64,000 bases of DNA from Megaleporinus macrocephalus (Eukaryota > Chordata > Actinopteri > Characiformes > Anostomidae), in the NCBI GenBank assembly GCA_021613375.1, contig CM038720.1, forward strand, positions 5,604,462 to 5,668,461, given 5' to 3'. The position numbers were made by a program, and so were the translations under genes. Within the stretch, counting starts at the first letter, position 1, and every line of letters begins with the position of its first letter. Positions 1 to 10,330 of this stretch are shown here, one piece after another. The notes beneath the pieces were generated by a model. That model was not told the origin of the DNA, did not search any database, and saw only the letters and a list, made by a program, of their open reading frames with translations.

Positions 1-525
1 AAGAAGATTGTTGTTGAAGTAAAAATACATGATAACAAAGACTAGACAAAAAGACCAGCTTAGAATTATGAACACAGACATTTTACACACTGTGATTCTC
101 GTGGAGTACAGCAGAGGATCACTGACCGCCATGTACCGGTCAACTGCAATCAGAGTCAGGTTATAGAGAGACGCTGAAATTAAAAGGGCGTTAATCACTG
201 CAAAAATACAGCATCCTAATTTTCCCAGATACCAACAAGAATCAATCAGTCGCATTATTTTCACAGGCATAACCATCAGTCCCACGAGAAGATCTGCTAC
301 AGCCAGAGAGAGGATGAGCAGGTTAGTTGGAGTGTGGAGCTGTTTGAAGTGAGAGATGGAGATGATCACCAGCAGATTCAGAAACACAGTGCATACAGAT
401 ACACATGAGAGAAAAATTGAGAGAAATATATTTATGGGTCCTGTTCGTATTTCCTTCCTGCAAGATGAGTTGTTGTCAGGGAAGCAGTATTGAATGGTCA
501 TATTTTGCTGATGCAAATAGTCCAT
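1..525 (-). CDS. TAAR olfactory receptor, 3' end cut by window edge
   Basis: An odorant GPCR of the trace amine-associated receptor family, expected in the ciliary membrane of olfactory neurons. The reading frame runs open from an ATG at 525-523 to the window edge for exactly 175 codons: N-terminus, TM1-TM4 and the start of extracellular loop 2. Visible marks are the N-terminal pair YC...SC, N1.50 in FLNLL, D2.50 in AVADLL, a DRYMAV motif after TM3 and a WSFC tryptophan in TM4. The residue at 3.32 is Asn, not the aminergic Asp. The protein is nearly identical to the receptor at 5746-6765, and the two genes sit in tandemly duplicated units. TM5-TM7 lie outside the window, so I cannot tell whether the gene is intact. 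Confidence 0.9.
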   Translation of the reverse strand, partial: MDYLHQQNMTIQYCFPDNNSSCRKEIRTGPINIFLSIFLSCVSVCTVFLNLLVIISISHFKQLHTPTNLLILSLAVADLLVGLMVMPVKIMRLIDSCWYLGKLGCCIFAVINALLISASLYNLTLIAVDRYMAVSDPLLYSTRITVCKMSVFIILSWSFCLVFVIMYFYFNNNLL

Positions 526-621
526 CTAGGAGAGATGTAGCTCTGCTGATGCTAGCTTTTGTCTGCTATGGCTAACAAAACAAATAATTCTAGTTAATGA
601 ATGTTTCTATTTATGATGTGC

Positions 622-664
622 CTTTTTATAGGGCATTATAAGCCCTCCCACTGACATGAATGGG
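622..664 (-). promoter_or_regulatory. Conserved TAAR core promoter block (first gene)
   Basis: Read on the minus strand: CCATTCATGTCAGTGGGAGG, then TTATA and TATAAAAAGG, with the TATA about 100 bp before the ATG at 525. The same order of elements precedes every TAAR in the window. Confidence 0.65.
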
Positions 665-894
665 TACTTTTTTCCTCATCAGCCATCAATCAAGGTGCAT
701 TCTACAATATTACGGTTCACTTTTAATCTATTACAGCTACAGAAAGATGTTGTGAAAAGATCACAGGTACATTGTAAAAACATGGTGATCACTTTCAGGA
801 CTGCATTACCACTCTCACCAAATTCAACCAAAACAAATGGGTCTAATAATTTTGCAAATTCAACAAGACACAAACAAGTTAAAGCCTCAAAAAC
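665..894. other. Conserved 5' flank shared by the first three TAAR genes
   Basis: Non-coding DNA that recurs almost unchanged at 6889-7120 and, for its first part, at 13610-13760. Short open frames on both strands are shared only because the DNA was copied, and neither resembles a protein I know. It could hold distal promoter sites, but no motif stands out. Confidence 0.5.
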
Positions 895-896
895 AT

Positions 897-1090
897 AAAA
901 ATTATTCTTCCATCCCTAGGTTTAATATTTTGTGGAACAACCCTTGTTTGCAATTACAGCTATTTATCATTTTGTATAAGGCCTGACGAGGCCAGCACAG
1001 GTCTCTAGAATAATCTCAGCCCACTTCTCCATGTGGATCTTCTCCAAGTTGTCTAGGTTCATTGGGCATCCCTTATGGACTTTGGAGGGT
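897..1090 (-). mobile_element. Tc1/mariner transposase remnant (3' end only)
   Basis: On the minus strand the DNA encodes, in broken frames, the usual end of a fish Tc1 transposase (KGCPMNLDNLEKI-like, then WAEI..ETC..LV..Y). It is a shorter copy of the remnant at 7125-7690. About 310 bp present there are deleted here between the end of this piece and the gypsy remnant that follows. Confidence 0.6.
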
Positions 1091-2480
1091 TAACAGTAGA
1101 TCCATAAGCCTTCCAATTAGAAATGATGATACTTCCAACGTTGGAGACAGGTAGGCCCAAATAGAGCACTGGATGCTGCTACTGCCCAAACATCTGTGTC
1201 AGCACGGCACCTAGCCCTCTGTGCGAGGCGTCCGTCTGCAGAATGAAGGGCTTGTCGAAGTCTGGGTTTTTTAGTAAGGGCTCGGAAGTGAGGTGGGCTT
1301 TGAGCTGTTTGAACGCTGTCTCCGCCTCCGGGGACCAGATGACCTGTTCCAGCGCACCTTTCTGACTGACAGTGGGGCAGCAATGGAGGAGAATTTGGAT
1401 ATGAACCTCCTATAGTAGCCCGGCAAGCCGAGAAACGCTTTTACCTCCTTCTTGGTGCGGGACCGAGGCCAGCTGAGGATGGTGGCAATCCGATAGTCCA
1501 GGTAATGTGCTTCAGTAAGGCCCAGGTGGCACTTGGTTGGGTTGGCGGTGAGCCCTGTTTTTTACCGGGCATCTGGAGCGAGGGTCAACTGCCAATAACC
1601 CTTAATGAGGTCCTGGGTAGATATAAAACGGGCCTTGCCGAGGCACTCTATTAAGTCGTCTACCCTCGGAAGGGGGTAGGAGTCGAAACAGAAAATGGTG
1701 TTCAGCTTGCGGAAGTCGTTACAGAAGTGCCAGGAGCCGATGGGTTTCGGGACCATTACGATGGGGCTGGACCAGGGGCTGGTTGAGGGCTCAATGATGC
1801 CAAGCTGTAACATATTCTGTATCACAGTAGTACCACCGGTGAAATCCCGCCATGTAAGGCCCAACCCCGCTCGGGCCAGGATTTCAGGCTTGGGCCGGGG
1901 GGAGAGCATAGTAGGCGGCCTGGGCCTCACCGGTCAGAAAGAGAGCAATTATGTGGGCGTGGATCCCTCAACTTTCCAGTCTGGCCGGGACCGTTGAATT
2001 CTGTGCTGGTTTCAGGGCAGCGGGCCTTTAGAGGCGTCTCAGTCTGTCAGAGAGAGAGAGAAAAGAGCGGGCTGTTCCAAACAGTGGTGCTGGCGTAGCG
2101 GGGTTTCTCAGCACGGTGGACAGCGTGGCGGTGCTGGCAAGACCTCGGTGGAGAGTTCCTGGAGCGGGGCTCACACCAGCTACGGTCACACTGAGATGAT
2201 TGACACTTGACCCGATGCCGAATTTTTACACACAATAACTGTGCATGCTGTGTGGGGCAAAGAACAGCAGTGCCCTATGGTGGCCAGTTGTCACATCACA
2301 ACAACAGCACGCAATTCTTTTCAGAAGCACCTCACTCCAGGGTAAAGCTCACAGCAGAAAACCAGCATCATACAAGTGACACAGACACACACAAAATCAC
2401 ACTCGTCTCCACAGGAGAGAGGTTTTCTGGTGTGAGAGACATTTGAATGTAGCCCTTCTAAAATGTATGTTTTCCTTAAG
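1091..2480 (-). mobile_element. Gmr1-like Ty3/gypsy remnant, gag joined to RT-RNase H
   Basis: Minus-strand reading shows, in order, a gag-like stretch around 1990-1860 (LTGEAQAAYYALP-like), reverse transcriptase at about 1830-1562 (LGIIEPSTSPWSSPIV, then FCNDFRKLN, then FISTQDLIKGYWQL) and an RNase H piece at about 1300-1190 (FILQTDASDR-type). Protease and integrase are absent, so gag is fused to RT by an internal deletion. Stops and frame changes make it dead. The matching copy at 7610-9595 kept protease and integrase but lost gag. The part from 2040 to 2480 is probably 5' LTR or leader sequence of the same element, but I cannot define the LTR. Confidence 0.7.
1562..1840 (-). pseudogene. 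Gypsy reverse transcriptase fragment
   Basis: Open minus-strand segment with the front part of a Ty3/gypsy RT palm: IEPSTSPWSSPIVMV, a DFRKLN block, a YPLPRVDDL block and a LIKGYWQL block. It stops before the catalytic YxDD box, which is not found. Its partner at 8058-8414 is about 95% identical over the shared part. Confidence 0.75.
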
Positions 2481-2879
2481 GTATATTTTCCTTAGTGCAA
2501 CCAGCCAGAGGTGGTGGGAGGTGAGGGGGGGCTTCTTCAACTGCTGAAACAGTCCTATACACTTCATAACATCATGAAACATTAATAATATCTTCTCAGG
2601 ATGCGAGGTGAATTTTGACCATTGTGAGTTGCTCTGTTCGTTTTGAATGCTAAGCTTATTGAAAGTTGGCTTGCGCTCTGTCCGCCTCAGTGTGGCTGCA
2701 AATCTGGCGCCGAGAGCAGCAGATATTAGGATAATGTATTTGAATGAGCGAGCCAAGATTTGATGTCTGGGATTCGAAAGCTTTTACCTTCCTTTTGCAA
2801 AGTCTACAGATCGCTACAGCTGTCCTCTTTTAAAATTTAAATATAGCTAAGTAACTAGGCAGTTGCACACAAATCTAAA
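2481..2879. other. Spacer with no recognisable feature
   Basis: Present only in the first duplicated unit, between the gypsy remnant and the shared repeat block. I see no coding homology, no tandem repeat and no clear element ends. Confidence 0.4.
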
Positions 2880-3620
2880 AAGCAAAGTGTTTTTTATTTA
2901 CAGACAGTGAGGGAAGGTTAACAAAGGTAGTCAACAAGAATACAAATGACAGCACATACAGGAGAGACAAAACCAGAGTAACAAGCATAGAAGTTGGAAA
3001 CCAAACAAGCCAGCAACCGGTACAAAGGAAGAATCCGAAAATGCAAATAATAAAGCAGAGATCAGACAGGGAAATGGGGAAATGCTCAGTAAACAAGTTG
3101 GCAATACTTTGCGAAGAACTAAACAAAGGAGTATTTATACAAAGAGGTTGATTACTAGAATCAGGTAAGAAGCAGAACTAAGGAGACGATTACCAGAAAG
3201 GCTTTTGGTGATTAGTGAACGTGTGGCCATGAGATTATGAAGCGGTGCATTGTGGGTAGTGTGGGGAAGTGACAGAGTCTGAGACATCCTGAAGACAACG
3301 AGTGTGACAACTAGCCCCCCAACCACCTGAAGGACCAGGAAGCCAACTTAGCATGGGGTGTCCTTGTTGATGACTGATGGAGGGACCCCCGACAACAGCC
3401 AGCCAAGCAATTAAAAGCAGTAAAAGGGCATGATACCAACTAGATCAGGATTTAAAACGTCAAGTGAAACGCAGCTTCTCTCTTCAGGCCAGTAATTCTT
3501 CCAGTCTAACAGGTACTGAAGTACCTTACCTCCTCTCCTGGAGTCCAGAAGTCAGACAGCAGCATCTTCAACCACAACCATAGGGAGAGGTGTGGCAATA
3601 ATTTAGAGAGAGCCAAAGAC
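2880..3620. repeat. Shared dispersed repeat block, copy 1
   Basis: About 740 bp that recurs at 9595-10330 at roughly 97% identity and, more diverged, at 15530-15900. A recognisable stretch is AGCCAACTTA...TGATGGAGGGA followed by a GGAGTCCAGAAGTC motif. Long open frames rich in Leu, Phe and Cys on the minus strand look like chance. It may be non-coding leader or LTR of a gypsy-type element, because in the second unit it directly abuts protease-coding sequence. Confidence 0.55.
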
Positions 3621-5745
3621 TCAAGAGTTTTGAATTTTATTACTGAGGCAAAAAAATGGTTTATCTTTTTTCAGAATCTTTTTCTTGTAGACTGTCCTCT
3701 TTATCAGCATGTATATGTTCAGTAAACTATTTTTCTGTACCCTACACTAAACATATAATAGTCAATGACACCCAGAAGTCATATGCAGTTTATATGCTTT
3801 AGGCATTCTTGCTACATGCCCCTCTGCATTGCAGTCACAATTTTCTTCCATCTATAATTGAATTCTTATTGTAATAGGATTTTCATTGTAGTTACATGTA
3901 AGTATTGTATATCGTTGCTGTATTTTCAAAAGCATTTGGTAAATAGTAGCTTCACAGGAGAGGACAAAAATGTTCATGTGAAGACCTTTTATTACAAATG
4001 ATTTTTGAGCTTTTCTTTTAGTCTATTCTTCATGAAATGTTCACACCGTTTGTGGGCTCGTATGATCCAGAAGCTAAATATTTGAAAAAATGAGTTCATG
4101 TTTTTCTTTGGACAGAGACAGAATTTTAGTAACATGTACATTAATGGGATATTTGCATCATTTCAACAACACAAAGACAAATTTCAATGGCCTAATAACC
4201 TAATCTGAGCAGGTTTTTCTTTATCAGAGTGCCCCATTTTCCCTCCAATCCAGAAAGTCCTCCACTGATGTTTGAAATCTGGCCATAAGTGGGAAAGGTA
4301 CCATTTTAAATATGCATGCTAAAACATTTCAGTGTACAGGTGCTTTCTGTATAATATTAACAATCAATGGAAACCAAATCTTAGTGAGGAATTGTCAGAA
4401 GATAAATGACAAGCAATTTTGCATCCATTAATTTCTAGTGGTACAGTTGCCTACCATCAGAAAGAACTACTGAGGCTATTGCTGACCATCGTGCTATCCT
4501 GGCCGTGCAGTAATGCAGAGCAGTGGGCCTGTCCGGCTGCTGTGTTTAATAAATGTGAATTCATTTGAAGCATGGATGTATATTTTTCATGTCTCCTTAT
4601 TCTAGACCAGCACCACACTGGTGTCAGAAGTGGGAGCACCCCCCAGTAAACTGGTGTAGAATGCCGCTACCTTGAACTCAAAGATGAATGATAAAGAATA
4701 GGATCGATCCAGGCCAAGGATGCAGCTTAGCAAGATGGGTGGTGAGAACAGCTAAAAAACCAGCACATGAAAGCAAAACCCAGCCAGAGGATTTCCAAAT
4801 AGGTGGTAGCCAGCAAAAGTCATGGCCAAGTGTTGGGACTCCAGCAGACACCTACAGTATTCTTGCTGGCAAGGTAGGCTTAAAGCCCCTTGCTCTCCAT
4901 TACTGACTCTTCCTCCTTCACTGGCTCACCCCTCATCAGTGAAATGTTCTCTGGGTTGTGTTAAAACATTTGAGCATGATCGCTAATCTCCTGAGGGTTT
5001 TAAGGGTTTTAGCTTAGTCGCTGGTCTACTAAGTGAAGTTGTCTGAAGCTGTCCTCAGTAAATGTACTCTATGTCATGATGTAGATGGCACTACTAAATC
5101 CACAAATAAACAACATTGTGTGATATTTAATATTTATTATGTATATATATATTTATTATTATTTTTTTATTATTATTATTATTTTTGTTCTATTACAATT
5201 TTTTATATTTTTATATAGTTTGTGGATAGTGGTTGGTGTATATGAGAGAGTCAAGAATTCATTATGTGCTTTATGTTAGCCCTGTCCTGTAATATTGCCC
5301 TTTATTTTTTACTTCGGACAGCGATGGTATATGTATTTTCCAGTTCTTACTGGTAACACAGTGTAGAGGGTGCAGGTGCAAGTCACACATGCATACACAC
5401 AACATATCAGCTAAACCTATCCATGACAATAACTGTATCAGTGTGTTGATGATTAGTCTTGATATAACCTTTCTAGTGAAAACGTATCTAAATACCTTGT
5501 GACTGGGAATCAGTTGTCATGTTTGGTGGGCCAACAGGGTCAATTACAATGTGCATAACAGGTACATTGAATATTGGTAGATAAAAGGGGGCCTTGTCTC
5601 TTGTCTGACTCTTTTATGTTTTTTTTGTATTCTCTTACACTGAAGTACAAGGTATTTATTTAAAAAATAAATTTCTACACTATTGTGTAGTTTAGTATAA
5701 ATTCCAAATGATAGGTGTACATTGTCTTAGATTTGTCAGATAAAG
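3621..5745. other. 3' flank of the TAAR at 5746-6765, duplicated at 10331-12463
   Basis: Non-coding DNA, about 96-97% identical to 10331-12463. It contains, on the plus strand at 4612-4630, a TGGTGTCAGAAGTGGGAGC string of the kind used as a retroelement primer-binding site, so part of 3.6-4.6 kb may be an old LTR. It also has an ATT-rich stretch near 5140-5190 and a poly(A) signal for the neighbouring gene. Confidence 0.5.
5655..5660 (-). terminator. Poly(A) signal of TAAR 5746-6765
   Basis: AATAAA on the minus strand, about 86 bp after the stop codon. The same signal sits at the same distance behind 12464-13486 and slightly closer behind 24767-25789. Confidence 0.5.
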
Positions 5746-6765
5746 TTAAACACGTTCTGGAAACAAATTAAACCTTGAAGATGAGGATTCAAATATTCTA
5801 CAAGATATGAGAAGCTTAATCGATTCTCTGAACCATGGATAGAAAATAGCATATATCAGTGGATTCACAGAGGAGTTAATGGTTATTAGCCAGCTAAACA
5901 CAGTCCACAATGTTGACTTAGATGTGACACTTGTAGCTGCCAGAGAACTCACATGAAACGGTATCCAGCAAGCAAGATAAACAAAAATGACAATCCCTAG
6001 CGTTTTCGCTGCTTTGGTTTCAGAAGAACTTCGAACTTTAGCTCCATGTTTGTGTGAGGCAGCGTTCTTTCCAGCTCTAACAGCTTTAGCTTGACGCCTC
6101 GCCACATAAAAAATGATTGAATACAGGATCAGTATAACAGAGCAAGGGGCTACAAAGAATAGTACAAGATCAATAATCACCCAGGAAAATTTTACCAACA
6201 CGACACACTCGCCATGGCACCTGGAAGAGCTCTGAGATGGAAGAAGATTGTCATTGAAGTAAAAATACATGATAACAAAGACTAGACAAAAAGACCAGCT
6301 TAGAATTATGAACACAGACATTTTACACATTGTGATTCTCGTGGAGTACAGCAGAGGATCACTGACCGCGATGTACCGATCAACTGCAATCAGAGTCAGG
6401 TTATAGAGAGACGCTGAAATTAAAAGGGCGTTAATCACTGCAAAAATACAGCATCCTAATTTTCCCAGATACCAACAAGAATCAGTCAGTTGCATTATAT
6501 TCCCAGGCATAACAAACAGTCCCACGAGAAGATCTGCTACAGCCAGAGAGAGGATAAGCAGGTTAGTTGGAGTGTGGAGCTGTTTGAAGTGAGAGATGGA
6601 GATGATCACCAGCAGGTTCAGAAACACAGTGCATACAGATACACATGAGAGAAAAATTGAGAGAAATATATTTATGGGTCCTGCTCGTATTTCCTTCCTG
6701 CAAGATGAGTTGTTGTCAGGGAAGCAGTATTGAATTGTCATATTTTGCTGAGGCAAATAGTTCAT
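5746..6765 (-). CDS. TAAR olfactory receptor, N3.32 / D5.42 type
   Basis: Complete single-exon receptor of 339 residues, the normal TAAR length. Seen: glycosylation sites at N8 and N19, Cys14/Cys22 in the N-terminus, N50 (1.50), D78 (2.50), C105 (3.25), DRY at 129-131, P207 (5.50), CWIPF at 266-270 and NPLIY at 301-305 within the TAAR TM7 signature NSxxNPxxYxxxYxWF. The aminergic Asp3.32 is Asn112, and Asp199 occupies 5.42. Known for the family: TAARs couple to the olfactory Gs-type protein and detect amines, and receptors with D5.42 but no D3.32 form a teleost clade with an alternative amine contact. Inferred ligand: an amine held by Asp199. Position 7.43 is Thr295 instead of Tyr. Annotation pipelines often name such genes TAAR13c-like, but the specific ortholog cannot be set from sequence alone. 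Confidence 0.95.
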   Translation of the reverse strand: MNYLPQQNMTIQYCFPDNNSSCRKEIRAGPINIFLSIFLSCVSVCTVFLNLLVIISISHFKQLHTPTNLLILSLAVADLLVGLFVMPGNIMQLTDSCWYLGKLGCCIFAVINALLISASLYNLTLIAVDRYIAVSDPLLYSTRITMCKMSVFIILSWSFCLVFVIMYFYFNDNLLPSQSSSRCHGECVVLVKFSWVIIDLVLFFVAPCSVILILYSIIFYVARRQAKAVRAGKNAASHKHGAKVRSSSETKAAKTLGIVIFVYLACWIPFHVSSLAATSVTSKSTLWTVFSWLITINSSVNPLIYAIFYPWFRESIKLLISCRIFESSSSRFNLFPERV

Positions 6766-6844
6766 CTAGGAGAGATGTAGCTCTGCTGACTATGGCTAAC
6801 GAAACAAATAATTCTAGTTAATGAATGTTTCTATTTATGATGTG

Positions 6845-6887
6845 CCTTTTTATAGGGCATTATAAGCCCTCCCACTGACATGAATGG
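6845..6887 (-). promoter_or_regulatory. Conserved TAAR core promoter block (5746-6765)
   Basis: CCATTCATGTCAGTGGGAGG followed by TTATA and TATAAAAAGG on the minus strand, with the TATA about 86 bp upstream of the ATG at 6765. Confidence 0.65.
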
Positions 6888-7120
6888 GTACTTTATTCCT
6901 CATCAGCCATCACTCAAGGTGCATTCTACAATATCACGGTTCACTTGTAATCTATTACAGCTACAGAAAGATGTTGTGAAAAGATCACAGGTACATTGTA
7001 TAAACATGGTGATCACTTTCAGGACTGCATTACCACTCTCACCAAATTCAACCAAAACAAATGGGTCTAATAATTTTGCAAATTCAACAAGACACAAACA
7101 AGTTAAAGCCTTAAAAGAAT
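6888..7120. other. Conserved 5' flank, second copy
   Basis: Copy of 665-894 with only scattered substitutions. No gene is seen in it. Confidence 0.5.
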
Positions 7121-7124
7121 AAAA

Positions 7125-7690
7125 ATGATTCTTCCACCCCTAGGTTTAATATTTTGTGGAACAACCCTTGTTTGCAATTACAGCTATTTATCATTTTGTA
7201 TAAGGCCTGACGAGGCCAGCACAGGTCTCTAGAATAATCTCAGCCCACTTCTCCATGTGGATCTTCTCCAAGTTGTCTAGGTTCATTGGGCATCCCTTAT
7301 GGACTTTGATCTTGAGCTCCTTCCACAAGCTCCTCAAGAGACTGACTAGGCCACTGCAACCCTCTTAAACCAGGCCATGGGCTTGGGGTTGTTATCCTGT
7401 TGGAAGATAAAATGATGACCCATCTTAAGATCCTTGATGGAAGAGTAGAGGTTTTTGGCCAAAATCTCCAGGTAGGCTCCAGGTATGTCCCCACTGCCAT
7501 GATATCTTCCCGGAGCTCTCTCCTTGTGGTCCTTGGGTCAGCCTTGACCATTTGGATAAGCCTGGCCTTGGCACGAGAGAAAACTTTTAAAGGCTGTCCA
7601 GGCCATGGAGGGTTAACAGTAGTTCCATAAGCCTTCCAATTTGAAATGATGATGCTTCCAACGTTGGAGACAGGTAGGCCCAAATAGAGC
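7125..7690 (-). mobile_element. Tc1/mariner transposase remnant
   Basis: The minus strand encodes pieces of a Tc1 transposase: a helix-turn-helix half with IIISNWKAYGTT and RAKARLIQMVKADPRTTRRE, then, after an internal loss, FIFQQDNNPK and WPSQS with the tail KGCPMNLDNLEKI and WAEI. The middle of the catalytic domain is missing and frames change several times, so it is inactive. It is inserted next to the gypsy RNase H fragment, and the unit has been duplicated with the upstream TAAR. Confidence 0.75.
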
Positions 7691-7719
7691 ACTGGATGCT
7701 GCTACTGCCCAAACATCTG

Positions 7720-7880
7720 TGTCAGCACGGCGCCTAGCCCTCTGTCCGAGGCGTCCGTCTGCAGAATGAAGGGCTTGTCGAAGTCTGGGTTTTTTAGTAA
7801 GGGCTCGGAAGTGAGGTGGACTTTGAGCTGTTTGAACGCTGTCTCCGCCTCCGGGGACCAGATGACCTTTTCCGGCGCAC
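7720..7880 (-). pseudogene. Gypsy RNase H fragment
   Basis: One minus-strand frame reads FILQTDASDRGLGAVLTQ, the first catalytic-Asp block of gypsy RNase H, preceded by an FKQL-type helix. It is cut by the Tc1 insertion. A longer open frame on the same strand but in another register is a shadow. Confidence 0.7.
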
Positions 7881-8057
7881 CTTTCTGACTGACAGTGGGG
7901 CAGCAAAGGAGGATAATTTGGATATGAACCTCCTATAGTAGGCCTTCTTGGTGCGGGGCCGAGGCCAGCTGAGGATGGTGGCAATCCGTTAGTCCAGGTA
8001 ATGCGCTTCAGTAAGGCCCAGGTGGCACTTGGTTGGGTTGGCGGTGAGCCCTGTTTT

Positions 8058-8414
8058 TTACCGGGCATCTGGAGCGAGGGTCAACTGCCAATAACCCTTA
8101 ATGAGGTCCTGGGTAGATATAAAACGGGCCTTGCCGAGGCACTCTATTAAGTCGTCTACCCTCGGAAGGGGGTAGGAGTCGAAACAGAAAATGGTGTTCA
8201 GCTTGCGGAAGTCGTTACAGAAGCGCCAGGAGCCGATGGGTTTCAGGACCATCACGATGGGGCTGGACCAGGGGCTGGTTGAGGGCTCAATGATGCCAAG
8301 CTGTAACATCTTCTGTATCACAGCATCCACAGCTTGGTGGTGAGCCTCTGGTAGGCGGTAGATACTTTGTCTCACAATGGTGTGAGGTGGCGTGTGAATG
8401 TGATGCTGGATCAT
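8058..8414 (-). pseudogene. Gypsy reverse transcriptase fragment
   Basis: The 118-codon open stretch covers the linker and the start of the RT palm: IVRQSIYRLPEAHHQAVD, LGIIEPSTSPWSSPIV, DFRKLN, YPLPRVDDL and LIKGYWQL. The YxDD part is lost. It is joined upstream, after a frame change near 8515, to the integrase C-terminus. Confidence 0.8.
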
Positions 8415-8519
8415 GTGGGTTCAGCCCGGGGCATCTGAGAAGACGTCGCGGTAGTGGGGCACACGCTCTGGCAGCTCCTGGCGTTGGCTGCACATCAACT
8501 CGTTGCCGAGCAGGACAAA

Positions 8520-8850
8520 TGGGACAGCAGGGGTTGGAGTTCTGTGCTAGTGCGGATAGAAGAGGAACTGGTTCAATCCATTTTTTCAACAAGTTAATAT
8601 GATATACCTGTTTCAGTTTCCTCTTAGCAGATTGTTTTAGCCGGTATGTCACCGGGCCTACCTTTTCCTGGATGGTGTAGGGGCCCTGCCAGGAGGCCAA
8701 AAACTTGAAGGTCGTAGTGGACACGAGAACCATGGCGTGGTCACCGGGCTGGAATTCTAGAGGCTGCGCCGGCCGGTTGTACACCCTCTGTTGAGCTTCC
8801 TCCATGTGTTCCTCTACAAGGGGCATCAGAAGGTTAATACATTGTTGCAT
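8520..8850 (-). pseudogene. Gypsy integrase C-terminal fragment
   Basis: The minus-strand frame shows the linker FQPGDHAMVLV, FLASWQGPYTI and VGPVTYRLKQ, ending in QVYHINLLKKW, which is typical of the end of gypsy integrases. A frame change near 8515 then leads into the RT linker. The open frame continuing to 8287 is out of register. Confidence 0.75.
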
Positions 8851-8912
8851 TTGTTAAATGTACTCGATAACTGACCTATGTGGTAATGGATGCTCCTCCC
8901 ACGCCTCCTTTA

Positions 8913-9197
8913 CTACGTCAAGTAAGCCTCTGGGTCATGTCGAATGAAGGAGTTTGAATGACGAGAAACCCCTGGAGGCCTGCAGGATTTCTCAGATGGT
9001 AAAGAACACGTGAGGGAGCAGGCACGTGAGGGAGCAGGAGAACTGCAGAAGTTCTTTACGGCTTTGATCCCGGGCCAGAAAAATTTAGGGACGTGGCAGT
9101 TTAGGGTGCCTTTCTGGGCCAAGTGGCCACAGAGAGGGTGGTGGGCGAGGTGCATGAGAGTGTCTATTCGGGAACGAGGTACAATCAACTTTTCCAT
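8913..9197 (-). pseudogene. Gypsy integrase zinc-binding fragment
   Basis: The first half reads IVPRSRIDTLMHLAHHPLCG and FFWPGIKAV, the H2C2 zinc-binding region of gypsy integrase. The second half is out of register. The catalytic core that should follow is missing. Confidence 0.7.
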
Positions 9198-9594
9198 GCT
9201 TTCTCTTGCGTAACCTGATAAAGTAGGTTATTTTGGACCATGAAGTGGGTGAGGGGTAGGGGAAGGGGCTTGTGAGTTATGTCATTGACTGCTTTTACAT
9301 TCTCCCAGGCAAATTTTAGCCACTCATCCTAACAATGCTTCCTTACAAATCCGCTCTCCCTCTGGACCTGGTGGTAGAGAGAGAACAAGAGGTTATTGGG
9401 GTTCGGTCTCTTACCTTCTGAAGTGGCATCACCGCTGTCTCTGTCATCACGAGCTAGCCAGGCTGCTAGGTTCAGGCAGCACTGGGGCCACCGCTGCCAG
9501 TGGGGTCAGTCTCCAGGGTTTTTTTTTTGTCCCTGATGCAGCTTGTCCTCAAAGCCGGGAAAATCAAGACCGACCAGAAGAGGAATCGGGAGGT

Positions 9595-10330
9595 CATTTA
9601 TAGACAGTGAGGGAAGGTTAACAAAGGTAGCCAACAAGAGTACAAATGACAGCACATACAGGAGAGACAAAACCAGAGTAACAAGCATAGAAGTTGGAAA
9701 CCAAAAACAGCAAACAAGCCAGCAACCGGTACAAAGGAAGAATCCGAAAATGCAAATAACAAAGCAGAGATCAGACAGGAAAATGGGGGAATGCTCAGTA
9801 AGCAAGTTGGCAATACTTGGCAAAGAACTAAACAAAGGAGTATTTTTACAAAGAGGTTGATTACAAGAATCAGGTAAGAAGTAGAACTAGGGAGACGATT
9901 ACCAGAAAGGCTTTTGATGATTAGTGAACGTCTGGCCATGACATTATGAAGCGGTGCATTGTGGGAAGTGTGGGGAAGTGACAGAGTCTGAGACATCCTG
10001 AAGACCACGAGTGTGACAACTAGCCCCCCAACCACCTGAGGGACCAGGAAGCCAACTTAGCATGGGGTGTCCTTGTTGATGACTGATGGAGGGACCCCCG
10101 ACAACAGCTAGCCAAGCAATTAAAAGCAGTAAAAGGGCAGGATACCAACTAGATCAGGATTTAAAACGTCAAGTGAAACGCAGCTTCTCTCTTCAGGCCA
10201 GTAATTCTTCCAGTCTAACAGGTACTGAAGTACCTTACCTCCTCTCCTGGAGTCCAGAAGTCAGACAGCAGCATCTTCAACCACAACCATAGGGAGAGGT
10301 GTGGCAATAATTTAGAGAGAGCCAAAGACT
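9595..10330. repeat. Shared dispersed repeat block, copy 2
   Basis: Copy of 2880-3620, differing by small indels. On its left it continues directly into protease-coding sequence of the gypsy remnant. Confidence 0.55.

Larger units (their letters stand above)
7610..9595 (-). mobile_element. Gmr1-like Ty3/gypsy remnant with PR-IN-RT-RH order
   Basis: Read on the minus strand, the domains come in this order: end of an aspartic protease region (9595-9540, DLPIPLLVGLDFPGF), integrase zinc-binding H2C2 part (9197-9080), integrase C-terminal part (8850-8550, with QVYHINLLKKW), reverse transcriptase (8414-8058) and RNase H (about 7860-7720). Integrase before RT is the Ty1/copia-like order that defines the Gmr1 group of gypsy elements. 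Frameshifts, stops and loss of the integrase core make it dead. It lacks gag, which the sister copy at 1091-2480 retains. Confidence 0.75.

Noticed and set aside
656..898. 80-codon frame on plus and 64-codon frame on minus, conserved at 6880-7122
   Set aside because: Conservation is explained by recent duplication of non-coding 5' flank; they overlap each other and lack any known domain.
4612..4630. Primer-binding-site-like string as proof of a full LTR element
   Set aside because: No matching second LTR or pol was found nearby on that strand; kept only as a remark in the flank entry.
9506..10035. Leu/Phe/Cys-rich minus-strand frames of 109 and 145 codons suggesting a membrane protein
   Set aside because: The two frames are registers of the same pyrimidine-rich repeat, and the sister copy at 2875-3326 has them broken.
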